A stretch of 34,114 bases of DNA, taken from Gammaproteobacteria bacterium. Its GTDB lineage: Bacteria; Pseudomonadota; Gammaproteobacteria; Steroidobacterales; Woeseiaceae. The stretch is taken from the NCBI GenBank assembly GCA_009937525.1, contig JAACFE010000016.1:1-34114 (forward strand). The letters run 5' to 3'. The position numbers and the translations under genes are program-made. Positions 17,987 through 27,457 of this stretch are shown one piece after another (within the stretch, counting starts at the first letter, position 1; every line of letters begins with the position of its first letter). The notes under the pieces were generated by a model that worked only from the letters and a program-made list of their open reading frames with translations, searched no databases and was not told the origin of the DNA.

Positions 17987-18055
17987 GAGCGTGCCTTACC
18001 TGTAGGAGCGTGCCTTACCTGTAGGAGCGTGCCTTACCTGTAGGAGCGTGCCTTT
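17980..18055. repeat. Four tandem copies of a 19-base half-element
   Basis: CCTGTAGGAGCGTGCCTTA is repeated at 17980, 17999, 18018 and 18037; the first three copies are identical and the fourth ends in T. The first copy contains the pgeF stop codon. Each unit is the left half of the palindromic element described at 18040-18102; only the last copy continues into the right half of its hairpin. There are no unique spacers, so it is not a CRISPR. Confidence 0.95.
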
Positions 18056-18102
18056 GGCGCGCGATCGAATGCCGCCGGTCGCGGGTCGAGAACCGCTCCT
18101 AC
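18040..18102. repeat. 63-base composite palindromic element, copy 1
   Basis: Bounded by GTAGGAGC (18040) and GCTCCTAC (ending 18102). The left hairpin is GCGTGCC/GGCGCGC-like and the right hairpin is built on GGTCGAGAACC, joined by about ten bases. It lies between pgeF and the clpB heat-shock promoter. It resembles the GTAGGAGC-type REP sequences known from Pseudomonas and Xanthomonas relatives. Confidence 0.85.
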
Positions 18103-18165
18103 AGTCGTCGAAGAATGCCCCGGTAACCGGTTGCGGTCCGAGAACTGTCCAGATACCTCGCAGCG

Positions 18166-18193
18166 CTTGAAATCGGGGATGCCGACGTCATTT
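18166..18193 (+). promoter_or_regulatory. Sigma32-type heat-shock promoter of clpB
   Basis: CTTGAAA (18166-18172), a 13-base spacer and CGTCATTT (18186-18193). The -35 is a full match to the sigma32 consensus CTTGAAA; the -10 matches CCCCATnT at five of seven fixed positions. It is 30 bases from the clpB ATG, giving a short leader that contains GAGGGA (18211-18216). This fits the heat-shock control known for clpB. Confidence 0.72.
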
Positions 18194-18222
18194 CCGGGAG
18201 AGTTGATTTCGAGGGACGTCAC

Positions 18223-20802
18223 ATGCGTCTGGACAAACTCACCAGCAAGTTTCAAATGGCCCTGGCGGATGCGCAGTCACTGGCGGTCGGCCAGGACCAC
18301 CAGTTCATCGAGCCCGCCCACGTCATGGTTGCGCTCCTGGACCAGCAGGGCGGCAGTGTGCGCGGACTGTTGACCAAGGCGGGCGGAAACGTAAACCTGC
18401 TGCGCTCCCAGCTCGGCGATGCGATCGACCGGGTGCCAAGGGTCGAGGGTGCGGGCGGCGATGTTCATTTCAGCAATGATCTCGGCAAGCTTTTCAACAT
18501 CACCGACAAGCTTGCTCAGAAGCGCGACGATCAGTACATCTCCAGCGAACTCTTCGTGCTGGCCGCCCTCGACGACAGCTCCCCGCTGAAGGGCATCTTC
18601 GAGCAGGCCGGCATGGTCCGCGGTGCGGTCGAAAAAGCGATCGACGATCTGCGTGGCGGGCAACAGGTCGACGATCCGAACGCGGAAGACACCCGCCAGG
18701 CGCTCGAGCGCTACACGATCGACCTGACGGAGCGCGCCGAACAGGGCAAGCTCGACCCGATCATCGGCCGCGACGAGGAGATCAGGCGCACGATCCAGAT
18801 CCTGCAGCGCCGCACCAAGAACAATCCCGTGCTGATCGGGGAGCCCGGCGTGGGCAAGACCGCGATCGTCGAGGGACTCGCGCAACGCATCGTCAACAAC
18901 GAGGTGCCGGAGGGGCTGCGGGGCAAGCGCATCCTTTCGCTGGACATGGGCGCACTGATTGCGGGCGCGAAGTTTCGTGGCGAATTCGAAGAGCGCCTGA
19001 AGGCCGTTCTCAACGACCTCGCCAAGCAGGAAGGCCAGATCATCCTGTTTATCGACGAGCTTCACACGATGGTGGGCGCCGGCAAGGCCGAAGGCTCGAT
19101 GGACGCCGGCAACATGCTCAAGCCGGCGCTCGCGCGCGGCGAGCTCCATTGCGTAGGCGCCACGACGCTCGACGAATATCGCAAGTACGTCGAGAAGGAT
19201 GCGGCGCTGGAGCGCCGCTTCCAGCAGGTGCTCGTTGACGAGCCGACGGTCGAGGACACCATTGCGATACTGCGCGGCCTCAAGGAACGCTACGAGATCC
19301 ACCACGGGGTCGAGATTACCGACCCGGCGATTGTTGCCGCGGCAACGCTCTCGCATCGCTACATCAGCGGCCGCAAGCTGCCGGACAAGGCGATCGACCT
19401 CGTTGACGAGGCGGCTTCGCGGATCCGCATCGAGATCGATTCGAAGCCCGAGAGCATGGACCGGCTCGAGCGCCGCATCATCCAGCTCAAAATCGAGCGC
19501 GAAGCTTTGAAGAAGGAATCGGACGACGCCTCGAAGAAGCGACTCGAGGACCTCGAATCACAGCTCGCCGAGCTGGAGCGCGAGTATTCGGACCTCGAGG
19601 AAATCTGGAAATCCGAGAAGGCCGCGATGCAGGGCACGGCGCACATCAAGGAGGAGCTCGAGCGGGCGCGCCTCGAGCTCGAAACCGCGCACCGCGCCAA
19701 CGACCTGGCGCGCATGTCTGAGCTGCAGTACGGCCGGATTCCCGAACTCGAGAAACAGCTCGCCGAAGCGGCGAGCGCGGAGCAACGTGAGACGACGTTG
19801 CTGCGCAACAACGTGACCGAAGAGGAAGTTGCGGAGATCGTTTCGAAATGGACCGGTATACCGGTTGCCAAGATGCTCGAAGGCGAAAAGGAAAAGCTGC
19901 TGCAGATGGAGTCTGTCGTGCAGGAGCGGGTCGTCGGCCAGGAAGAGGCGGTGACGGCAGTTGCCAATGCGATCCGCCGCTCCCGTGCCGGACTCTCGGA
20001 TCCGCGCCGTCCGATCGGCTCCTTCCTGTTCCTGGGCCCGACCGGTGTTGGCAAGACCGAACTCACCAAGGCGCTTGCCAGTTTCCTGTTCGACACCGAC
20101 GACGCGATGGTGCGGCTCGACATGTCGGAGTTCATGGAAAAACACTCGGTCGCGCGCCTGATCGGCGCACCACCGGGCTACGTCGGCTATGAGGAGGGCG
20201 GATATCTCACGGAGGCCGTGCGGCGGCGTCCTTACTCGGTGATCCTGTTCGACGAAATAGAGAAGGCGCACCCGGACGTTTTTAATGTGCTGCTGCAGGT
20301 GCTCGACGACGGGCGCCTGACGGACGGGCAGGGCCGGACCGTCGATTTTCGCAATACCGTCATCGTCATGACGTCCAACCTCGGATCGCAGATGATCCAG
20401 GAGATGGCCGGCGAGGAACACTACGATGCGATGAAGCAGGCGGTGATGGACGTCGTCGGGCAGCACTTCCGGCCCGAATTCATCAATCGCGTGGACGACG
20501 TGGTCGTATTCCACCCGCTCAGCCGGGAACACATCCGCAAGATCGTCGACATTCAGCTCGGCCACCTGCACGATCGGCTCGCGGACCGCGATATGCGTCT
20601 CCACCTGTCCGAAGCGGCGCGCGACAAGCTTGCCGAAGCGGGCTTCGATCCCGTGTACGGAGCAAGGCCGCTGAAGCGGGCGATCCAGCAGCAGGTGGAA
20701 AATCCGCTGGCGCAGGAAATCCTGCAGGGTAAGTTCAAACCGGGCGACGTCATCGAGGTTGGCGTCGATCGGGACCGGCTCGATTTCCAGAACGCCGCGT
20801 GA
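18223..20802 (+). CDS. clpB: ATP-dependent disaggregase ClpB
   Basis: ClpB is a hexameric Hsp100 chaperone that pulls polypeptides from aggregates together with DnaK. The 859-residue product begins [20 protein letters not shown] and contains the Clp N-domain repeats (1-145), the first AAA+ module with Walker A GEPGVGKT (206-213) and Walker [21 protein letters not shown], the long coiled-coil middle domain (about 400-525) that distinguishes ClpB from ClpA/ClpC, and the second AAA+ module with GPTGVGKTE (605-613) and [21 protein letters not shown] lies six bases before the ATG. It is preceded by a sigma32-like promoter and followed by palindromic elements. Complete and ordinary. Confidence 0.98.
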   Translation: MRLDKLTSKFQMALADAQSLAVGQDHQFIEPAHVMVALLDQQGGSVRGLLTKAGGNVNLLRSQLGDAIDRVPRVEGAGGDVHFSNDLGKLFNITDKLAQKRDDQYISSELFVLAALDDSSPLKGIFEQAGMVRGAVEKAIDDLRGGQQVDDPNAEDTRQALERYTIDLTERAEQGKLDPIIGRDEEIRRTIQILQRRTKNNPVLIGEPGVGKTAIVEGLAQRIVNNEVPEGLRGKRILSLDMGALIAGAKFRGEFEERLKAVLNDLAKQEGQIILFIDELHTMVGAGKAEGSMDAGNMLKPALARGELHCVGATTLDEYRKYVEKDAALERRFQQVLVDEPTVEDTIAILRGLKERYEIHHGVEITDPAIVAAATLSHRYISGRKLPDKAIDLVDEAASRIRIEIDSKPESMDRLERRIIQLKIEREALKKESDDASKKRLEDLESQLAELEREYSDLEEIWKSEKAAMQGTAHIKEELERARLELETAHRANDLARMSELQYGRIPELEKQLAEAASAEQRETTLLRNNVTEEEVAEIVSKWTGIPVAKMLEGEKEKLLQMESVVQERVVGQEEAVTAVANAIRRSRAGLSDPRRPIGSFLFLGPTGVGKTELTKALASFLFDTDDAMVRLDMSEFMEKHSVARLIGAPPGYVGYEEGGYLTEAVRRRPYSVILFDEIEKAHPDVFNVLLQVLDDGRLTDGQGRTVDFRNTVIVMTSNLGSQMIQEMAGEEHYDAMKQAVMDVVGQHFRPEFINRVDDVVVFHPLSREHIRKIVDIQLGHLHDRLADRDMRLHLSEAARDKLAEAGFDPVYGARPLKRAIQQQVENPLAQEILQGKFKPGDVIEVGVDRDRLDFQNAA

Positions 20803-20827
20803 GTCGCGCACCGAGGCGCGCTCCTGC
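20803..20827. repeat. Solo palindromic half of the GCTCCTAC family
   Basis: Starting directly after the clpB stop codon, the sequence CGCGCACCGAGGCGCGCTCCTGC forms a hairpin (GCGC/GCGC around ACCGAG) and ends in a one-base variant of GCTCCTAC. It matches the right half of the element at 30763-30787 at nearly every position. It may serve as the 3' end structure of the clpB message. Confidence 0.7.
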
Positions 20828-20848
20828 GGATCTTTTTCGGCCTGAACC

Positions 20849-20911
20849 GCGGGAGCGCTTCCTGAAGCGTGAAGAACGTTAAATGGGTCGCGGTTCGAGA
20901 ACCGCTCCTAC
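20849..20911. repeat. 63-base composite palindromic element, copy 2
   Basis: The left boundary is a degenerate GCGGGAGC (20849-20856) followed by a hairpin GCTTCCTGAAGC; the right half, GTCGCGGTTCGAGAACCGC then TCCTAC, is a perfect copy of the right-half hairpin seen at 24868-24892. The total length from boundary to boundary is again 63 bases. TATAAT (20912-20917) directly abuts the right end and might be a -10 box for fmdB, but no -35 is visible at the right distance. Confidence 0.78.
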
Positions 20912-20944
20912 TATAATTCCTGAATTCCATGGAGACTTTGCGCA

Positions 20945-21262
20945 ATGCCAATCTACGGATACGTTTGCAGGAACTGCGAGCACACGCTCGACGCCTTGCA
21001 AAAAATCTCGGACGATCCGCTGGTTGACTGTCCGCAATGCGGCGAGCCCCAGCTCAGGCGCCAGCTCTCGGCGCCGCGCTTTCGCCTGAAGGGCACCGGC
21101 TGGTACGAGACCGATTTCAAGAAGGACAAGCAGCGTAACGTGCACGGCGAAAAGGAACCGGCCAGTAAGGAGGGCGCAAAGGGGGACGACAAGCCGGCGG
21201 CGAAGACGTCGGACAAGGCTGACACCAAGCCAGCTGCCGACAAAAAGTCGGACGTCGGGTAA
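20945..21262 (+). CDS. FmdB-family zinc-ribbon protein
   Basis: This is a 105-residue protein with an N-terminal zinc ribbon of the FmdB/CxxC_CxxC_SSSS type: Cys8 and Cys11 (VCRNCEH), Cys29 and Cys32 (CPQCGEP), followed by LRRQLSAPRFRLKGTGWYETD. The remaining 50 residues are lysine-rich, low-complexity and probably disordered (KPAAKTSDKADTKPAADKKS). The function is unknown; FmdB was named as a putative regulator of formamidase in another bacterium. GGAG lies about ten bases upstream of the ATG. It is followed after nine bases by a DUF502 gene and then aspS, a common gammaproteobacterial order. Confidence 0.88.
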   Translation: MPIYGYVCRNCEHTLDALQKISDDPLVDCPQCGEPQLRRQLSAPRFRLKGTGWYETDFKKDKQRNVHGEKEPASKEGAKGDDKPAAKTSDKADTKPAADKKSDVG

Positions 21263-21271
21263 TCTCGGCTT

Positions 21272-21931
21272 ATGAAAGCCCTGCGTCGCTACATCGTTGC
21301 CGGGATCCTGGTCTGGCTGCCGCTGGGGCTGACCATCGTGTTGCTGCGGTTTGCGGTGCGGCTGATGGATCGATCCTTGCTGTTGCTGCCCCCGCAATAC
21401 CGGCCGGAGGCCATCCTCGGGATCCACATTCCCGGCCTCGGCGCCATTCTGACGGTGATTCTCCTGCTGATCACCGGCGTGCTCGCCGCCAATTTCGTGG
21501 GGCGCGCTTTCGTCGGCGGCTGGGAATCGCTGATGGACCGTATCCCGGTCGTGCGTTCGATTTATTCCGCGGCCAAGAATTTTGCCGAGATCGTGTTCTC
21601 GGACTCCAGCAATGCGTTCAAGCGGGTGTTGCTGATCGAGTATCCACGCAAAGGCATTTACAGCCTCGCCTTCCAGACTTCCGCGGAACTCGGCGAAGTG
21701 CAGGGCAGGACCGGCGAAGACGTGACCTGCTGTTTCGTGCCGACCACGCCGAACCCGACCTCGGGCTTCATCATCATCGTGCCCAAGAAGGACGTCACGG
21801 TGCTCGATATGGAGGTGGACGAGGCGCTGAAAATGATTATTTCCCTTGGGGTCGTGGTGCCGCCCTGGCGCAATGACAAGACGCCCGAATTGCCGCTGAA
21901 CCAGCCCGCGGGATCCGGCGAGGGGACCTGA
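21272..21931 (+). CDS. DUF502 family inner membrane protein
   Basis: This 219-residue protein of unknown function belongs to the DUF502 family. It has two N-terminal transmembrane helices (about residues 8-30 and 50-72), followed by a conserved soluble domain: [53 protein letters not shown] and the [12 protein letters not shown] helix near the end. It is nine bases downstream of fmdB, so both are probably on one transcript. Nothing in the sequence shows a catalytic site. Confidence 0.9.
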   Translation: MKALRRYIVAGILVWLPLGLTIVLLRFAVRLMDRSLLLLPPQYRPEAILGIHIPGLGAILTVILLLITGVLAANFVGRAFVGGWESLMDRIPVVRSIYSAAKNFAEIVFSDSSNAFKRVLLIEYPRKGIYSLAFQTSAELGEVQGRTGEDVTCCFVPTTPNPTSGFIIIVPKKDVTVLDMEVDEALKMIISLGVVVPPWRNDKTPELPLNQPAGSGEGT

Positions 21932-21951
21932 TCCCGGTTGCGCCGCCCGCC

Positions 21952-21980
21952 TTGCGCGGCCGTCGCACAAGCCGTACCAT
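21952..21980 (+). promoter_or_regulatory. Possible sigma70 promoter for aspS
   Basis: TTGCGC (21952-21957), 17 bases, TACCAT (21975-21980), 30 bases before the aspS ATG. The spacing is ideal, but only three of six and four of six bases match consensus. The 79-base gap shows no other clear signal. Confidence 0.3.
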
Positions 21981-22010
21981 TCCGCCTCTTTTTTCAGGGC
22001 CATCAATACC

Positions 22011-23783
22011 ATGCGCAGCCACTATTGCGGACAAGTCGACCAGTCCATGATCGGCAAACAGGTGTCGGTGTGCGGCTGGGTGCACCGCCGTCGCGACCAC
22101 GGCGGCGTGATATTCGTCGATCTGCGTGATCGAGAGGGGCTGCTGCAGGTCGTTTTCGACCCGGACCGGGCTGAAATCTTCGCCGAGGCTGAGCGGATCC
22201 GCGGCGAATTCGTGCTGGCGGTCAAGGGCAAGGTCCGGGAGCGGCCGGAAGGCACGATCAATCCCAACATGGCGACCGGCCACGTCGAGGTGCTGGCTCA
22301 CGAGCTGGAGGTCCTCAACCGCGCCGAGACGCCGCCGTTTCATCACGACGAACAGGCCAACGAAGAGCTGCGTCTCAAGTATCGCTATCTCGACCTGCGG
22401 CGCGAGGACATGCTGGGCAACCTGCGCCTGCGCCACCGTGTAACTCGCGCCATGCGTGATTACCTCGATGACGCGGGCTTCGTCGATGTCGAAACGCCGA
22501 TGCTCACGCGCGCGACGCCGGAAGGTGCGCGCGACTATATCGTCCCCAGCCGCACGCACCCCGGCAAGTTCTTCGCGCTGCCGCAATCGCCGCAGCTCTT
22601 CAAGCAGCTCCTGATGATGTCGGGGCTGGATCGCTACTACCAGATCGTGCGTTGTTTCCGCGACGAGGACCTGCGCGCCGACCGGCAACCGGAGTTCACA
22701 CAGCTCGATATAGAGATGAGCTTCGTCAACGAGGAGATCGTTACGGGGGAGATGGAGTCGCTGGTGCGGCACGTATTCAGGACCGTGCTCGATGTCGACC
22801 TGCCCGATCCGTTTCCCCGCATGAGCTACGCGGAGGCCATGCAGCGTTTTGGGTCCGACAAGCCCGATCTGCGAATCGACCTCGAGCTGATCGAAGTCGC
22901 GGATCTCCTGGACGATGTCGAGTTCAAGGTCTTTGCCGGGCCGGCAAAGGACCCCGAAGGACGCGTTGCTGCGCTGTGCCTGCCGGGAGGCGCGGAGCTG
23001 AGCCGCAAGGAACTCGACGACTACGCGGAGTTCGTTGGCCGATACGACGCGAAAGGTCTCGCCTACATCAAGGTCAACGATGCTGCGACGGGACGCGAGG
23101 GTCTGCAGTCGCCGATACTCAAGTTCCTGCCCGACGCCGCGGTGAGCGGTATCCTGGAACGCACCGCCGCCGCGTCCGGCGACGTGATCTTCTTCGGTGC
23201 CGACAAGGCCAGGATCGTCAACGAGGCACTGGGTGCCTTGCGCGTGAAGCTGGGCGAGGACCGCGGTCTCATCAAGGAGGGCTGGGCGCCGCTATGGGTG
23301 GTGGACTTCCCGATGTTCGAGAGGGCTTCCCAGTCCGCGCGCTGGACCGCGCTGCACCATCCGTTCACCGCACCGGCCGTCAACGATGCCGATGCGCTGC
23401 GGGCAGATCCGGGCAACGCGCTGTCACGTGCCTACGACATGGTACTGAATGGCTCCGAGGTGGGTGGTGGCTCGATTCGTATTCACGACCAGGACATGCA
23501 GTCGGCCGTCTTCGAGCTGCTCGATATCAGCCAGGAAGAAGCCGAGGAAAAATTCGGTTTCCTGCTCCGGGCACTGCAATACGGGGCGCCGCCCCACGGC
23601 GGTATTGCGTTCGGGCTGGATCGGGTCGTCATGCTGATGGCCGGGGCCGAGAGCATTCGCGACGTGATTGCCTTCCCGAAAACGCAGACCGCGCACGATC
23701 CGCTCACCAACGCGCCGGGCACCGTTTCTGCGGAACAGCTCAAGGAAGTCGGTATCCGCCTGCGCACGCCGCGTGCCGACTGA
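22011..23783 (+). CDS. aspS: Aspartyl-tRNA synthetase, probably non-discriminating (Asp/Asn)
   Basis: AspRS charges tRNA with aspartate. The 590-residue class II bacterial enzyme has an N-terminal OB anticodon-binding domain ([15 protein letters not shown]), class II motif 2 ([21 protein letters not shown]), a GAD insertion domain in the middle and motif 3 ([14 protein letters not shown]). Residues His30 and Gly81 correspond to His31 and Gly82 of the Pseudomonas aeruginosa enzyme, which is non-discriminating, whereas E. coli has Leu30. The protein may therefore also make Asp-tRNA(Asn) for conversion by GatCAB. Its 3' end overlaps nudB by 11 bases. Confidence 0.97.
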   Translation: MRSHYCGQVDQSMIGKQVSVCGWVHRRRDHGGVIFVDLRDREGLLQVVFDPDRAEIFAEAERIRGEFVLAVKGKVRERPEGTINPNMATGHVEVLAHELEVLNRAETPPFHHDEQANEELRLKYRYLDLRREDMLGNLRLRHRVTRAMRDYLDDAGFVDVETPMLTRATPEGARDYIVPSRTHPGKFFALPQSPQLFKQLLMMSGLDRYYQIVRCFRDEDLRADRQPEFTQLDIEMSFVNEEIVTGEMESLVRHVFRTVLDVDLPDPFPRMSYAEAMQRFGSDKPDLRIDLELIEVADLLDDVEFKVFAGPAKDPEGRVAALCLPGGAELSRKELDDYAEFVGRYDAKGLAYIKVNDAATGREGLQSPILKFLPDAAVSGILERTAAASGDVIFFGADKARIVNEALGALRVKLGEDRGLIKEGWAPLWVVDFPMFERASQSARWTALHHPFTAPAVNDADALRADPGNALSRAYDMVLNGSEVGGGSIRIHDQDMQSAVFELLDISQEEAEEKFGFLLRALQYGAPPHGGIAFGLDRVVMLMAGAESIRDVIAFPKTQTAHDPLTNAPGTVSAEQLKEVGIRLRTPRAD

Positions 23784-24210
23784 CTATCGGCGGCCCGAAT
23801 CCGTTCTCGTCGTCATCTACAGCGACGACGGCCGGGCCCTGATGCTGCGCCGCCGGCCGCCGTTCGCGTTCTGGCAGTCGGTAACCGGCAGCCTCCTGCC
23901 CGGAGAGACGCACGAGCAGGCTGCGCGCCGGGAACTCATGGAAGAGACCGGGCTCGAATCTCAGGGCAGGCTCGAATACGCCGGGGTCAGCCGCCAGTTC
24001 GCCATCGATCCACGCTGGCGCAAGCGTTTCGCTCCGGGCGTCGTCGAGAATGTCGAATTCGAATGGCATTATCGACTGCCGGCGGTCGCGGACATCGCGC
24101 TGGAGCGCGACGAACATTCGGCGTATCGCTGGCTACCGATTGCCGAGGCCTCTGAAGCCGCATGGTCGTGGACGAATCGGGACGCGTTGTGGAATCTGGC
24201 ACTGACATGA
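23773..24210 (+). CDS. nudB: Dihydroneopterin triphosphate diphosphatase (Nudix)
   Basis: NudB removes pyrophosphate from dihydroneopterin triphosphate in folate synthesis. I start it at the GTG at 23773, overlapping the aspS end by 11 bases, because the translated N terminus [20 protein letters not shown] aligns with known NudB proteins; upstream ATG codons in this frame lie deep within aspS. The 145-residue product has [12 protein letters not shown] and a perfect Nudix box, G-x5-E-x7-REL-x-EE-x-GL (residues 39-61). The aspS-nudB pair is common in gammaproteobacteria. Coupled translation with aspS is likely from the overlap. Confidence 0.9.
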   Translation: MPTDYRRPESVLVVIYSDDGRALMLRRRPPFAFWQSVTGSLLPGETHEQAARRELMEETGLESQGRLEYAGVSRQFAIDPRWRKRFAPGVVENVEFEWHYRLPAVADIALERDEHSAYRWLPIAEASEAAWSWTNRDALWNLALT

Positions 24211-24860
24211 ATTCGATCGATACGGTCGTATGCACGCACGGCCTCTGGGCACACGGTACGGGGATGTACCTGATCAAGCGGCACCTCGAGCGCGAGTACG
24301 GCATGAAAGCCTTCATTTTCAACTACCCGTCGGTCACCAGGACGCTCGACGAAAACGCCGGTCGACTGGCTCGCTTCATCGAGGACAACGGTATCGAGCA
24401 GGCGCACATGGTCGGCCATAGTCTGGGCGGCCTGGTCATCCTGCGGATGCTGGCGAATCGTTACTCCGAGGTTCCGGGCCGCGTCGTTTGCGTCGGCTCG
24501 CCGCTGCGCGGATCGCGCGCTGCCACTATCCTCAATGCAAAAAGCTGGGGCGAGCATCTGCTCGGTGCCGCGGTCCCCCAGGGGACCATTCACGGCAGCG
24601 CCAACGAGTGGGCGAGCGAGGTGACCCGGCGTCGCGACATCGGCTCCATCGCCGGATCCGTCCCGATCGGCGTCGGTCACGTCGCTGGCCCGTTCGGGGA
24701 GCCGAACGACGGCACCGTAGCGGTCGCCGAGACGCATCTCGATGGCGCAAAGGATCACATCGTCGTTCCCACGACCCACACGGGCATGCTGATATCGCGC
24801 AACGTTGCGGAGCAGATCGGGGCGTTCCTGCGCCGCGGTGAGTTCCTGCGGGAACCGTAG
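24207..24860 (+). CDS. Alpha/beta hydrolase (lipase/PGAP1-like)
   Basis: This 217-residue hydrolase has the nucleophile elbow GHSLGG (Ser72), Asp168 (PNDGTV) and His191 (TTHTGM), a complete catalytic triad, and the oxyanion-hole segment CTHGLW. It has no signal peptide, so it is probably cytoplasmic; the substrate is unknown, with a lipid or ester most likely. The ATG at 24207 overlaps the nudB stop (ATGA); an ATG at 24162 in the same frame would add 15 residues inside nudB and is less likely. Its TAG stop is part of GTAGG at 24857-24861, the apparent left end of the palindromic element that follows. Confidence 0.87.
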   Translation: MNSIDTVVCTHGLWAHGTGMYLIKRHLEREYGMKAFIFNYPSVTRTLDENAGRLARFIEDNGIEQAHMVGHSLGGLVILRMLANRYSEVPGRVVCVGSPLRGSRAATILNAKSWGEHLLGAAVPQGTIHGSANEWASEVTRRRDIGSIAGSVPIGVGHVAGPFGEPNDGTVAVAETHLDGAKDHIVVPTTHTGMLISRNVAEQIGAFLRRGEFLREP

Positions 24861-24892
24861 GCCCGCGATCGCGGTTCGAGAACCGCTCCTAC
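24857..24892. repeat. 36-base deletion form of the palindromic element between convergent hydrolase and mutS
   Basis: It begins GTAGG (24857), continues as CGCGATCGCGG and the hairpin GCGGTTCGAGAACCGC, and ends GCTCCTAC (24892). Compared with the 63-base copies, it lacks most of the left hairpin. The left-end TAG stops the hydrolase on the plus strand and the right-end CTA (TAG in reverse) stops mutS on the minus strand. The 7-base stem could act as a terminator for both. Confidence 0.78.
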
Positions 24893-27441
24893 AGATCTTT
24901 CAGCTTGTACAGCGCCTCGAGCGCCTGCCGGGGTGTCATCGAATCCGGGTCCAGCTCTTCCAGCGCATCGCGCAGTTCGTCGGCTCGTGGTTCTGCTGCG
25001 GGTCCCAGCGGCAGCTGGGCCTGCGGGCTCTGAGTCAGCGCCTGCTGGTGAGACTCCAGTGCCGCAAGATAGTCCCGGGCGCGCTGCACGACGTGCCCGG
25101 GCACGCCGGCGAGTGCCGCGACCTGGAGGCCGTAGCTCTGGTTCGCAGGGCCGGGCTTGACGGCATGCAGGAACACCAGCCGGCCCTCGTGTTCGGTGGC
25201 ATCGAGATGCACGTTGCGGCAGGCCGGCAGCTCGTCGGCCAGCGCGGTGAGTTCGAAGTAATGCGTCGCGAACAGCGTGAAGGCGCGGGCTTTCTCGCCC
25301 ATGTAGTGCGCCGCGGCCCACGCCAGCGACAGGCCGTCGAAGGTGCTGGTGCCGCGCCCGATCTCGTCCATCAGCACCAGGCTCTGTGCAGTGGCGTTAT
25401 TCAGGATCGTCGCTGTCTCCGTCATCTCGACCATGAAGGTCGACCGTCCGCCCGCGATGTCGTCGGAGGCGCCGATGCGCGTGAAGATCCGGTCGAGCGG
25501 CCCGATGCGCAGCGAATCCGCCGGCACGAAACTGCCGATGTGGGCGAGTATTGCGATGAGCGCGGTCTGCCGCATGTACGTCGACTTGCCGCCCATGTTG
25601 GGGCCGGTAATGACGATCAGCCGCTGCTCGTCGGTCAGCGCCAGGTCGTTGGCAACGAACGGCGTATCGATCACCTGTTCGACCACCAGGTGCCGACCGC
25701 CCCGGATCTCGATGCACGGCTCCTCGGCAAGCTCCGGCTTGCTGAGGCGCAGGCTATCGGCACGCTCGGCGAAGCACAGGAGCACGTCCAGTTCGGCGAC
25801 GGCGAACGCGGATTGCTGCAACCCGGGAAGCGTTTCGTGCAGGAGTTCCAGTAATCGCTCGTAGAGATACTTTTCTCGCGCAAGCGCGCGTTCCCGGGCG
25901 CTCAGGACCTTGTCCTCGAACGTCTTCAGCTCCGGCGTGATGTATCGCTCGGCCGCTTTCAGGGTCTGCCGGCGAACGTAATCGTCGGGCGCCTTGTCCG
26001 CCTGGCCCTTGCTGATTTCTATGTAATAGCCATGCACGCGGTTGTAGCCGAGTTTCAGCGTTGGGATGCCGGTGCGTTGCTTTTCGCGTGCCTCGAGATC
26101 CAGCAGGAATTGGTCGGCGTTGTCCGCGATGGCGCGCAGTTCATCCAGTTCGTCGTCGTAACTGTCTGCGATGACGCCGCCGTCACGGATCAGCATCGGT
26201 GGATTGTCGATGATCGCATCGGCGAGCAACTGCTGCTCACGATGATGCGGGTCGATCTGCTCACGCAGGGCATGGAGTCGCGGTGACTGGATGCTCGAAA
26301 GCTGTTTACGCAACGCCGGCAGGCGGGACAGCGCCTCGCACAACTGGCGCAGGTCACGCGGCCTCGCCGAGCGCAGTGCGACGCGCGCCAGGATGCGCTC
26401 GATATCCCCGATGCCGTGCAGCAGCGGCTGCAGGACGTCGTTGGCGCCGCCGGTGATCATGGCGTCCACGGCCTGGAAGCGTCCCTTCAGCACGGCGGGA
26501 TCTCGCAACGGCCTCTGAATCCAGCGGCGCAGCAGCCGGCTGCCCATGGGGCTCTGGCAGCGATCCATCACGCCCGCCAGCGTGTGCTGGTCATGTCCGC
26601 TGAGCGACGCGTGGAGCTCCAGGTTGCGCCGTGTGGGCCCATCCATAATGACGGCGTCTTCGCGGCGTTCCACCGTGATCGCCTGCAGGTGCGGCAGGGA
26701 GGCTTTCTGGGTATCGCTGACGTATTGCAGCAATGCGCCGGCCGCCGCGACGCCGCGCGGAAACGCGTCGCAACCGAAACCCGACAGGTCGCGGGTGCCG
26801 AACTGCCTGCACAGGAGCCGGGTTGCGGCGTCGAGTTCGAAGTGCCAGGGTGGGCGATGCGTTATGCGCACGCCTTCGCCAATTCGACGCGCATCGACCT
26901 GGTCTTCGTCGACGATGAGCTCCGCAGGCCGAAGCCGCTCGAGTTCGCCGGCAATCGCTTCTCCGTCTGCCACCTCGGTGAGCCGGAATCGGCCGCCCGC
27001 AAGGTCCAGCCATGCGAGACCGATTCCTTCGTTGTCGGCAAACATCGCGGCGACCAGGTTGTCGCGGCTTTCGGACAACAACGCTTCGTCGGTGAGCGTA
27101 CCCGGCGTCACGATACGGGTGACCTTGCGCTCGACAGGACCCTTGCTCGTCGCCGGGTCTCCGATTTGTTCGCATATCGCCACTGACTCGCCTTTCTTCA
27201 CGAGCTTTGCGAGATAATTTTCGGCGGCGTGATAGGGCACCCCTGCCATCGGGATCGGGTTGCCCGCCGACTTGCCGCGTGACGTCAGGGTGATGTCCAG
27301 AAGCGCGGCAGCGCGCTTCGCATCGTCGTAAAAGAGCTCATAGAAGTCCCCCATGCGGTAGAAGACGAGCATATCCGGATGCTCGGCCTTGATCGCCAGG
27401 TACTGGCGCATCATCGGGGTGTGAACGGCGCTGATTTCCAT
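24889..27441 (-). CDS. mutS: DNA mismatch repair protein MutS
   Basis: MutS recognises mispairs and small loops and recruits MutL. The 850-residue protein has the mismatch-binding Phe33-x-Glu35 (MGDFYELF), connector, core and clamp domains, and an ABC-type ATPase with Walker [10 protein letters not shown] (about 612-620), TFMVEMTET and [14 protein letters not shown]. The C-terminal [20 protein letters not shown] matches the usual tetramerisation end, so nothing has been lost although its stop codon lies in the palindromic element. GAGAAG precedes the ATG. The start is only 16 bases from that of the divergent glycosyltransferase gene. Confidence 0.98.
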   Translation of the reverse strand: MEISAVHTPMMRQYLAIKAEHPDMLVFYRMGDFYELFYDDAKRAAALLDITLTSRGKSAGNPIPMAGVPYHAAENYLAKLVKKGESVAICEQIGDPATSKGPVERKVTRIVTPGTLTDEALLSESRDNLVAAMFADNEGIGLAWLDLAGGRFRLTEVADGEAIAGELERLRPAELIVDEDQVDARRIGEGVRITHRPPWHFELDAATRLLCRQFGTRDLSGFGCDAFPRGVAAAGALLQYVSDTQKASLPHLQAITVERREDAVIMDGPTRRNLELHASLSGHDQHTLAGVMDRCQSPMGSRLLRRWIQRPLRDPAVLKGRFQAVDAMITGGANDVLQPLLHGIGDIERILARVALRSARPRDLRQLCEALSRLPALRKQLSSIQSPRLHALREQIDPHHREQQLLADAIIDNPPMLIRDGGVIADSYDDELDELRAIADNADQFLLDLEAREKQRTGIPTLKLGYNRVHGYYIEISKGQADKAPDDYVRRQTLKAAERYITPELKTFEDKVLSARERALAREKYLYERLLELLHETLPGLQQSAFAVAELDVLLCFAERADSLRLSKPELAEEPCIEIRGGRHLVVEQVIDTPFVANDLALTDEQRLIVITGPNMGGKSTYMRQTALIAILAHIGSFVPADSLRIGPLDRIFTRIGASDDIAGGRSTFMVEMTETATILNNATAQSLVLMDEIGRGTSTFDGLSLAWAAAHYMGEKARAFTLFATHYFELTALADELPACRNVHLDATEHEGRLVFLHAVKPGPANQSYGLQVAALAGVPGHVVQRARDYLAALESHQQALTQSPQAQLPLGPAAEPRADELRDALEELDPDSMTPRQALEALYKLKDL

Positions 27442-27457
27442 ATTATTCTTCTCGGCG

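Noticed and set aside
17980-18055. CRISPR-like array
   Set aside because: The 19-base units are directly adjacent with no spacers and there are no cas genes; it is a tandem repeat of a REP-type half.
20912-20917. TATAAT as the fmdB promoter
   Set aside because: No -35-like hexamer at 16-18 bases upstream; the region there is the palindromic element. Kept only as a remark.
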